Shown here piece by piece: positions 16,871 to 26,000 of a DNA stretch of 64,000 bases. The position numbers and the translations under genes are program-made. The stretch covers positions 178,353-242,352 of the forward strand of contig NZ_FQWZ01000003.1 in assembly GCF_900129825.1 (NCBI RefSeq), read 5' to 3'. The stretch's first letter is position 1, and each line of letters opens with the position of its first letter. The stretch is from Hydrocarboniphaga daqingensis (GTDB lineage: Bacteria > Pseudomonadota > Gammaproteobacteria > Nevskiales > Nevskiaceae). The notes below the pieces were generated by a model, which had not been told where the DNA came from, did not search any database, and was given only the letters and a program-made list of their open reading frames with translations.

Positions 16871-18226
16871 ATGGCCACGATCCTGATCGTCGATGACAAC
16901 CGCGCGGTCTGCACCGCGCTCGAAGTGTTATTTGCGCTTCATGGCCTGAAGACCCGCAGCGCCGCGTCTCCGGACGAGGCGCTCAGCGTGATCGATGCCG
17001 AAGACATCGACCTGGTGATTCAGGACATGAACTTCAGGTCGGACACCACCTCGGGCGAAGACGGTATCAAGTTGTTTCGCGACATCCGCGACGTCGAACC
17101 CGAGATGCCGGTGATTCTACTGACCGGCTGGACGCACCTGGAGCACGCCGTGGACCTGATGCGCGCCGGTGCAGCCGACTACTTGGGCAAGCCCTGGGAC
17201 GACGCCAAGCTGATCACCACGGTCCACAACCTGCTGCGGCTGCGCCAGGCCACACGCGAGAACCACCGGCTGCGGTCGGCACGTCGCGCCGTGCGGACCC
17301 GCGTCGCCGGCCAGTTCGACTTGTGCGGACTGGTCTACGAAAGCGATGCGATGCACGAGATCGTCACGCTGGCGACACGCGTCGCGCATGCCGATGTGCC
17401 GGTGCTGATCACCGGTCCCAATGGCGCCGGCAAGGAAAAGATTGCCGAGATCGTCCAGGCCAACAGCTCGGTCAGCGATGGGCCTTTCATTCGCGTCAAC
17501 GTCGGGGCCTTGCCCGCCGAGTTGATGAGCGCCGAGTTGTTCGGCGCTGAAGCCGGCGCCTTTACGGGCGCGCAAAAGGCCCGCGTCGGTCGCTTCGAAG
17601 CCGCCGACGGCGGCACGCTGTTTCTGGACGAGATCGGCACCTTGTCGCTCGAGGGCCAGGTCAAGCTGTTGCGCGTGCTGCAGACCGGTCAGTTCGAGCG
17701 GCTTGGCAGCACCCAGACACGCAGCGTGAAGGTACGCCTGATCAGCGCGACCAATTCCGATCTGCAAGCTGCCATATCGGCCGGCACATTCCGCGAAGAC
17801 TTGTACTACCGCCTGAACGTGATCGAGCTGCGCGTGCCGGCGCTGCGCGATCGGGCCGACGACATCTTGGTCACGGCCAACGCCTTCCTCGACGCCAATC
17901 ACCGCTTCAGTCTGGAAGCCGAGCGCGCACTGCTGGCCTATCCCTGGCCGGGCAACGTTCGCGAGTTGCAGAACTGCGTCAAGCGCGCGTGTCTGCTGGC
18001 GGCGGGCGATGTGATCCAGCCGCGCGAGCTTGGGTTGCCGGCGGTCAGCGACCGGATGGCCGAAAGCGCGGCCACGCATGCGCTGCCAGAGCCCGATCGT
18101 GACACGGTGCAGGCGGTGCTCGCGCGCAGTGGCGGCGTCATTGCCAGCGCAGCACGCGAGCTGGGTTTATCGCGCCAGGCGCTGTATCGGCGCATGGAGA
18201 AGTTCGGCTTGCACAAGCCAGAATGA
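16871..18226 (+). CDS. Sigma-54-dependent response regulator (NtrC family)
   Basis: The 451-residue protein has a receiver domain (phospho-acceptor Asp52, acidic pair Asp8/Asp9, Lys107), an AAA+ domain with a variant Walker A (TGPNGAGKE, 181-189) and the sigma-54 contact loop GAFTGA (229-234), Walker B LFLDEIG, and a C-terminal Fis-type helix-turn-helix (ASAARELGLSRQALYRRM). It should activate sigma-54 promoters when phosphorylated, most likely by the kinase encoded next. Its place directly behind the exporter genes suggests it controls that operon. Confidence 0.92.
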   Translation: MATILIVDDNRAVCTALEVLFALHGLKTRSAASPDEALSVIDAEDIDLVIQDMNFRSDTTSGEDGIKLFRDIRDVEPEMPVILLTGWTHLEHAVDLMRAGAADYLGKPWDDAKLITTVHNLLRLRQATRENHRLRSARRAVRTRVAGQFDLCGLVYESDAMHEIVTLATRVAHADVPVLITGPNGAGKEKIAEIVQANSSVSDGPFIRVNVGALPAELMSAELFGAEAGAFTGAQKARVGRFEAADGGTLFLDEIGTLSLEGQVKLLRVLQTGQFERLGSTQTRSVKVRLISATNSDLQAAISAGTFREDLYYRLNVIELRVPALRDRADDILVTANAFLDANHRFSLEAERALLAYPWPGNVRELQNCVKRACLLAAGDVIQPRELGLPAVSDRMAESAATHALPEPDRDTVQAVLARSGGVIASAARELGLSRQALYRRMEKFGLHKPE

Positions 18227-18269
18227 GCAGCCTGCGCGCCCGCACGCGCGATTGCCTCGCGGCGGCAAG

Positions 18270-19589
18270 ATGACCCGCCGCATGCTGTCGCTCGAAGGGC
18301 GCACGCTGTTGCTGTGCAGCCTGCTGGCGCTGGCCGGTACGCTGCTGGGCATCCTGATGGCCGGGTATCTGCGTGAGCCGCTGTTGGCGGTGCTGCTGTC
18401 GGCATTGATCGTGCTGCCAGTGACGATGCTCGCGGTGCGACATGTGATGGCGCCAGTGACGCGGCATCTGCGCGCGCTGGTCGACGGTGTCTCATCGCTG
18501 CGCGACGGCGACTTCAGCGTCAGCCTGGCGATCACGCGCCACGACGAGTTGGGCGAGCTGGCGGATGTCTACAACAGCGTCGGTGACATCCTGCGCAGTG
18601 AGCGACAGAACCTGTATCAGCGCGAGTTGCTGCTGGACACGGTGATCCAGTCGTCTCCGCAGTCGCTGGTGCTGACCGATACCAGTGGCCACGTGTTGTA
18701 CGCCAATACAGCGGCGCGCAAGCGTTTCCATCGCGGAAGACGCATGGAAGGCCTGGTGTTTCAGACCTTGCTGCAGCAATCGCCGCCAGGCCTGCGCGAG
18801 GCGGCGACTGCCGAGCGCGATGGCTTGTACACGGTCGAGGCCGACGGCGAAGAGCCAGAGATCGTGCATGTGACCCGCAATCAGTTCACGCTGAATACGC
18901 GCGAGCACCGGCTCTACCAGTTCCGTAGCCTGACGCGCGAGCTGACGCGGCAAGAGCTGCAGACCTGGAAGAAGGTGATCCGCGTGATCAGCCATGAGCT
19001 GAACAATTCGCTGGCGCCGATTTCGTCACTGGCGCACTCGGGCCGGCTTGCGGTGCAGGCGCAGCGCCACGATCTGCTCGACGACATCTTCGTCACGATC
19101 GAAGAGCGCAGCGCGCGGCTCAAGCAGTTTCTCGAAAACTATGCCCGCTTCGCCAAGCTGCCGCAGCCGCGCAAGGTTGACGTCGACTGGGCTGCGTTCC
19201 TGGCGCGTCTCGGACGCACGGTGCCGTACCGGCCGGTCGGCGAGCCGCCGACGCAGCCGTCGCGCTTCGATGCCGCGCAGATCGAACAGGTGCTGATCAA
19301 CCTGTTGAAGAACGCGCACGAATCCGGCGGCCCTGCCGACGAGGTCTGTCTTGCGGTCGAGACGCAGGCCGACGGCCAAGTGCTGCTGCGCGTGCTCGAT
19401 CGCGGGCCGGGCATGTCGGATTCAGTGCTGGCCAGCGCGCTGCTGCCGTTCTACTCGACCAAACCCGACGGTACCGGCCTGGGCCTGACCTTGTGCCGCG
19501 AAATCGTCGAGGCGCATGGCGGCCGCGTCGCACTGGCCAACCGCATCGACGGCGGGCTGGAAGTGCGCCTGTGGCTGCCCGGCAGCTAG
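18270..19589 (+). CDS. Sensor histidine kinase (NtrY/NtrB-like) of the exporter operon
   Basis: The 439-residue kinase has two membrane helices (about 11-32 and 37-58) with a very short loop, a HAMP segment (about 56-110), a PAS domain (about 120-220), His242 in the NtrB-like H-box ISHELNNSLAPI, and an ATPase domain (LINLLKNAHES, DRGPGM, GTGLGLTLCREI). The tiny periplasmic loop means it probably senses an envelope or membrane signal. ATG at 18270 was chosen, since the upstream frame only overlaps the regulator gene. It pairs with the sigma-54 regulator 43 bases upstream. Confidence 0.9.
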   Translation: MTRRMLSLEGRTLLLCSLLALAGTLLGILMAGYLREPLLAVLLSALIVLPVTMLAVRHVMAPVTRHLRALVDGVSSLRDGDFSVSLAITRHDELGELADVYNSVGDILRSERQNLYQRELLLDTVIQSSPQSLVLTDTSGHVLYANTAARKRFHRGRRMEGLVFQTLLQQSPPGLREAATAERDGLYTVEADGEEPEIVHVTRNQFTLNTREHRLYQFRSLTRELTRQELQTWKKVIRVISHELNNSLAPISSLAHSGRLAVQAQRHDLLDDIFVTIEERSARLKQFLENYARFAKLPQPRKVDVDWAAFLARLGRTVPYRPVGEPPTQPSRFDAAQIEQVLINLLKNAHESGGPADEVCLAVETQADGQVLLRVLDRGPGMSDSVLASALLPFYSTKPDGTGLGLTLCREIVEAHGGRVALANRIDGGLEVRLWLPGS

Positions 19590-19664
19590 CCTGATTCAGC
19601 CTGCAGACGCATCAGCGCTGGCGTACTCCGCAACTCCATCATTCACTGAACAGGGAGTTGCGCC

Positions 19665-19877
19665 ATGAAAGGATTCGGCGTGGTGTTGATCGTGCTGGGC
19701 ATCCTCGGCTTCGTTTTCGGCGGCGTGGTGTTCAAGCACGACGAGAAAGTGGCCGACATCGGTCCGATCGAAATCGAAAAGCAGGAAACCAAATCGTTCC
19801 CGGTGACGCCGGTCGCCTCGGGCGCCATCTTGCTCGCCGGCTTGGTCTTGCTGGTGGTGGGCGCGCGCAAGCGCTGA
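19665..19877 (+). CDS. DUF3185 small membrane protein
   Basis: The 70-residue protein has two membrane helices (about 4-24 and 48-67) around a short hydrophilic loop with DIGPIEIEKQE, matching the DUF3185 family. A GGGAG site precedes the ATG by about 7 bases. Members are small inner-membrane proteins of unknown role. A strong hairpin ends the unit. Confidence 0.8.
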   Translation: MKGFGVVLIVLGILGFVFGGVVFKHDEKVADIGPIEIEKQETKSFPVTPVASGAILLAGLVLLVVGARKR

Positions 19878-19921
19878 GGCATCACACGGGGTCGTTGCAC
19901 GGCGACCGTTGCGATCGCCGT

Positions 19922-19959
19922 GGCCCGATCGACGATGCTTCGGCATCATCGATCGGGCC
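19922..19959. terminator. Bidirectional terminator between convergent genes
   Basis: GGCCCGATCGACGATGC (19922-19938) and GCATCATCGATCGGGCC (19943-19959) form a 17-bp stem with a single mismatch and a TTCG tetraloop. It lies between the converging DUF3185 and giant subtilase genes and could stop both. Confidence 0.65.
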
Positions 19960-20006
19960 CGGTGTTGACGGTCGCTCCGAACAGGCAGCGATGGGCCGCC
20001 GCCGCG

Positions 20007-23000
20007 TTACTCGCAGAACAGGAACGGGTCCGGCTGCGGCGGATTCAGGAAGGTTTCGCTGCCGACCGCCACGAAGTCCCAATAGCCCTTGCGCAGCGTG
20101 ATCAACGCCGTCTGGAAGTAGCAGGCGTCGACGCTCTTGGTGCGCGGCACTTCGCCGGGCGGCCGCGTCCGCACGCCGAGCAGGCTCAGTGCTTCGTCGA
20201 CGACGCCACCCTGGTCGGTGCTGAGCACGCCCCAGCCCGCCACCGTGTACGGCGCCGCTGGCGGAATCGGTACGGCCACTTGATCGAATACCGCTTGTAC
20301 CGGATCGTAGTTCTCGATCGGCGGATACCAAGCGGCGACTTCGAGCACACGGCGCAGCTGCCAGTTGCTGACCGCGATGCCGCCAGAGGAGACCATCAGC
20401 GGCGCGGTGCTCTGCGGTGGCAGCCGGATGCCGCGCAGATGGCCGGCTTTGCGACGCAGTTCGAGCAGGATCTTCGACGTCGTACCGGCCGACCGCGGCG
20501 TGGCGAAGCTGGTCCCGGCAACGAAGTCGTCGTAGCCGTCTTCGCAGGCGTCGCAGTACGGCAACACCTGCGTGAAATCGGCCAGGAAGTCCGGCAGCGA
20601 GCCGCTGATCAGCTGCTTGCCGTTGCTCGCGTCCTGCGGCTCACCGGTGTTGTAGTTGCTGTCGCCTTCCTCATAGCCGGCGATGCCGATGCTCCACCAC
20701 GGCCCGCAGGTGCCGTCTTGCGGCGCCGTGGCCGGTGAGTTGTCGCAGGCGCCGAAATGCAGCTTGCCGAAGGTCTGCGTGCCAGTGAACGAGCGATTGA
20801 TGTGCTCCGGAATCGGCAGGCTGCCGACCGCGCCGTAACTGGTGCTGACCAGATCGATGGCCGCGTGCGTCATCGCGTATTCCTCGGACGCATCGCTGAT
20901 GCCCTCGAGGAACAGCAGCACGGCTTCGGGGTTGGCCTTGAGCACGGCTGCCGACACCCCAACGCCGTGGGTGTCGTCGGCGTTGTCCGGCAGCACGACG
21001 CGCGTGCCGGCGATGAACGACTTGGCGAGCACATTGGTGCCGACGAACCACATCACGTCGCAGCTGGCCGCGCGCGCCCACAAGCCGCTGCTGCTGTCAG
21101 CGGCGAAGTCGGCTTCGAAGTTGCCGGTGCGCGTCAGTTTCAGTTCGCATTCGGGCTTGACCGCGAATTCGGCCAGCACGTCGCGCGTCACGGAGGACGG
21201 CGCCGAACCGGCCGGATAGATCGGGCTGCCCGCGTTGTAGAACGCGTGATACGGGTTGATGCCCGAGTCGATCACCGCGACGACGACACGCGGCTGCGCA
21301 TCGTCGCCGGCGACCGGTGCGTCGCCGCCCGTCGGCGTTTCGCAGGCGTCACCGATGCCGTCGGCATCGGCGTCAGCTTGGTCGAAGTTCGCCACGGCCG
21401 GGCAGTTGTCGACCGCGTCGTCGCGACCGTCGCCGTCGGTGTCGGTCACCGGCGGCGGCGGATTGACCGCGTCGCAGCCGTCGGCCGGGCAAACCGTCGT
21501 GATCGCCACTGAGTACGGCGTGCCGCCGACGCCGACCAGTTCCTGCACCAGCACCGTGTACGTGCCGGCCTTGGGCTCGGCGACCGTGACCAGCAAGGCG
21601 CCGTCGACGCCGGGCGTGGTGTCGCTGCCGACCGTGGCGCCGTCCGGGCCGAGCACGTCGATGTTGAACAAGGCACTGGGCGTGCTCGGCGTCAGCGCCA
21701 CTTCGAGCGCATCGACGCCCGGCTTCGCCGCCAGCTCGTAGGTGTAGCGATGGAAGCCGAACTCCGGGTCCGAGCCGCAGCCGAGGCAGAACACCGGCGT
21801 GGTCAGGGTGCCGCCGTTATTGGCGAAGCTCGCCACGGGCGTGCGACCGGCCCCCGGGATCACCGGACCGGGAACGTCGGTCACCGGCACGTCGCGGTCC
21901 AGCACGCGGGCGATGGCTTCGAGTGCATCGACGTAGCCGGCGCCCACTTCGTGCGGCTGATACGCGCTGCCATCGGGCCGCGTCATCGGATCGGCGGTGG
22001 TCGTCAGCACCTCGTGAATCTGCTCGAAGCTCAGGTCGGGTCGTGCTTCCAGCAGCAGCGCGACAACGCCGGCAACATGCGGCGCGGCCATCGACGTGCC
22101 CGATATCGTCGCGTACGCCGGATAGTCGAGCCGCGGCGTCGGCGTGGAGTTGATGCCGTTGACCGCACGCGACGCGGTGATGTTGACGCCGGGCGCCGTG
22201 ATGTCGGGGCCGACCGCATCGCCATTGGCGGTGCCGCGCGACGAGAAGTCCGCCAGCTGCAACGCACGGTCACCGGCAGCAACGCCGATCGCGCAGGGGT
22301 TCTGCGCTTCGTCGCTGATCGTGTCGTCGTTCGGACCGAGGTTGCCGGCTGCGAACACCGGCACGATGCCGGCGTCGTGCAGCGCCTTGACCGCCTGCGA
22401 ATCCGGCGACGACGGGTCGAAGCGGAAGCCGCTGCCGGTGCCCGGGCCGTAGGAGTGGTTGGTCACGCGGATGTTGTACGTCTGCTGCATCTGCAGCACG
22501 TAGTCCATCGCTTCGATCGTGAACAGATACGGCGCGCCGACTTCGACGGCGACACCGACCAGCGTGGCGCCGGGCGCGACACCCACGAAGCGGCCTTCGG
22601 ACATCGTGCCGTCGCCGGCGATCGTGCCGGCCAAGTGCGTGCCGTGGCCGTTGACCACTTCGGTATTGGCCAGCGGTACGGCGATGTTGCCGACCATGCG
22701 CACGTTGTGCTGCACGGCCTTCAGGTCACCCTGGAAGGTGTCGATGCCGGTGTCGATGATGGCCACACCGATGCCTTGACCGGTCAGCGGCAGCGAGGGG
22801 CTGGCAAAGGCCTGACGCGCCGCGTTGACGCCGATCAGCGGCACCGAGCTGTCCAGCGACGGCACGCGTGCGTGGTCGCCCCAGATCGAAATCAGCGGCA
22901 GGCCCTGCATTGCGCGGCGCAGCTTGCTGACGAGGCTGCCGGTCACCAGCGCGACCGGCACACGAACCATGTTCAAGCGCTTCAGCGCATAAGTGCGCGC

Positions 23001-26000
23001 CGCTTCGTCGGCGCTGAGCAAGCCGCCCTGCAGCAGGCGCTTCAAGCCTTCGTCGCGACCGCGGCTGTCAGCGAACGTGAAGATCAGGCTGCCCGGTAGG
23101 CCGTAGCGCAGGCCTGGATCAATGCGCGCCACATCGGCGCCGACGGCGACGCTCTCGAATGCCGCTGCGCAAGCCGTTTCGGCCGGCGGCTCGTCGCCAC
23201 CACCTCCACCTCCACCTCCACCGCCACCGCCTGCCGTCGCGCCGGTGGTCTGGCCACTGCCGTCGTAGGCGGTCTGGATGTTGGTAAATGAGCGCACGAC
23301 CGCGGTGTAGGTGCCGGCCACCGGATTGGCGACGACCACTTGCTCGAACGCACCGGCGGCGAGGTTGGTCTGCTCGGAAGTGCCAGCGACGCTGCCGTCG
23401 GGCGCGAGCACCTGCAAGTCGAGATCTTCGGCCGCATTAGCCCATTCGATACGCACCGTCAGCGAGGCCAACGAGCAGCTTGCCGGCACGGTGACGCTAT
23501 GACGCGTTTCGGTGCCGACCGGTCCCAGGCCGCCGACCGCGGTGCCGGCCGTGCCGGAGAACGTCGCGACCATTGCGGACTGCCCAGCGGCCGGGCAGGG
23601 CAGCGGTTCCGGATCACCGCCGCCGTCGCCGGGCTCGCCGACGATGGCCGGATCATTGGTTTCGGGGTGACCGGGCACCGACGAAGCGCAATACAGGAAC
23701 GGGTCCTGTGCCGGCACCGTGCCGGTCTGATCGCCACCGAGCACGTCCGGCAGCAGCGGTGCGAACTGGTCCCAGTACCGCTTGCGTTCGAGGATCAGCT
23801 CGGTCTGGAACTCGCAAAAGCCCAGCGCTTTCTCGCGCGGTGTCTTGGCCAGACCCAGATGGCTCAGCGCCGCCGCGACGACGCCCTTGTCGTTGAGTGC
23901 CGACAGATCACCCCAGCCGGTCTGCAGCCACGGCGCGACCGGATTGATCGGCAGGCCGACCAGATCGGTGACCGCCTGCGTCGGGTCGTACTCGGAGAAA
24001 TCCGGCGCGTAGGCGCCTTGTTCGAGCGCGCGGCGCAGGAACCAGTTGCTGATCGTGCGACCGGCCGCGCTGGCTGCCATCACCGGCTTGCCGTCGACGG
24101 TCTTGATGCCGCCGGTGTGGCCGAGCGCGCGGCGGCTGTCGAGCAGCACGCGCGAGGCTACGCCGGCCGCGCGCGGCGTCGAAAAGCTGGTGCCGCCGAC
24201 GCTCTGCATGCCCGACTGGCAGTCCATGCAGTAGGCCAGGTCCTGAGTGAAGTCGGAGATGAAGTCCGGGAAGTTGCCGGACAACAGCGAGCGGCCTTCG
24301 GACGTGCCTTCTTCGATACCGGAGACACCGATGCTCCACCACGGTCCGGCGCCGGCGCGCAGCGGCGTCAGGCCGGGGCCGTTGCCGCCCGACGAGAAGT
24401 GCAGCTTGCCGTTGAGGATCACGCCCTCGTAGGTCATGTGGAACGCACGCGTTTCCGGCAGCGGGAAGCCGGTCTGCGGAATCGACACGCCATAGCTGGT
24501 GGTGACGATGTCCACGGCCGGATGGCCGAAGCTGTATTCATGCGAGCGGTCGCTGCCCAGATCGGTGGCTTGCTCGACGAACAGCATCACCGCCTCGGGA
24601 TTGGCGCGCAGCACGGCGTGGCTGGTGCCCACGCCATGGGCGCTCTTGGACACGTCGGGCTTGAGCACGATGTCGCCATCGGCAGCGAACGAGATCGCCA
24701 CGATGTTGGTGCCCTTGAAGTGATACGGCACGCCGCGCTCGACCCGATCCCAGAACGCCTTGTCGGCGGCGAGGTCCGCCGCGAGGTTGCCGGTGCGGGT
24801 CAGCTGCACCACGTTTTCGGGCTTCACGCCCAGCTCGGCCAGCACTTCCTGCGTGACCGACGACGGATGCGCGTCCGGATAGAGCTCGCTGCCGCCGTAG
24901 TAGATCGCGTGATACGGGTTGATGCCCGAATCCATGTCGGCGACGACCACGCGCGGCCGTCCCGGCTCGGATTGCGGATCGCGGATCGGTCCCAGGCCGG
25001 TGTCGCCGCCACCGCCGCCGCTGCCCGCATCGCCGACGATGCCGGTGATGCGGCCGTTGAATGCTGTGGCCACGCTGATGTAGCCGGTGACGGTCATCGA
25101 GAACGTGCCGGGCCCGACGCGGGCCGCACTGACGCGCTCGACCGCTTCGCCCGACAGCTGGAAGTCAGCCGACGTGGCCCGGCCGCCGCCCGGGAAACTG
25201 ACCGCAAGATCGAGGTCTTCCAGCGGCGTCGCCCACTGGATGTCGACGGTCACGTCGCGCACTTCACAGCCGGCCGGGAGTTCGTAGGTTTCGACCGCCG
25301 GGCCGCCGCTCAGCGTGGTGCCGAGCAGCGCCGTTTCAGCGGTGCCGGTCCATTCGTGCAGCGTCTGTGCGCCGGCGGGCAGCGGGCAGCGGGCGGCCAC
25401 CGGCGGCCCTTGGCAGGCGTCGCCGACGCCATTGGCATCGGTGTCGAGCTGGTCGGCGTTGGCCGTGGTCGGGCAGTTGTCGCGATCGTTGGCGACGCCG
25501 TCACCGTCGGTGTCGGGCGCCGGGGCGGGCGCATCGCAGGCATCGCCGATGCCGTCGGCGTCGCTGTCGAGCTGGCTGGCGTTGGCATCGGCGGGGCAGT
25601 TGTCGCTGGCGTCGGCAATGCCGTCGCCGTCACGATCTGGCGCTGTTGCATCGCAGGCGTCACCGGCACCGTCGCCGTCGGTGTCGCGCTGGTCGGCATT
25701 GGCCGTGCTGGGGCAGTTGTCGCTGCCATCGGCGACGCCATCGCTGTCGGCGTCGGCCGGCGGATTGCGCACGTCGCAGGCATCGCCGATGCCGTTGCCG
25801 TCGCTGTCGAGCTGGTCGGCATTGGCGGTGCGCGGGCAGTTGTCGTTAGCGTCGGCGATACCGTCGCCGTCGCTGTCGGCCGGCGGCGGTGGCGGAACGA
25901 CGGTGGCGTCGTCGCACGCATCGCCTAGGCCATCGTTGTCGGTGTCGCGCTGGTCGGCATTGGCCGTGGTCGGGCAGTTGTCGATGGTGTCGGCCACGCC

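Noticed and set aside
23340-25928. 862-codon open frame on the plus strand opposite the giant protease
   Set aside because: It is antisense to a gene with clear protease motifs and TSP3 repeats, is Arg/Ala-rich, and resembles no family; such frames are normal in DNA of this GC content.
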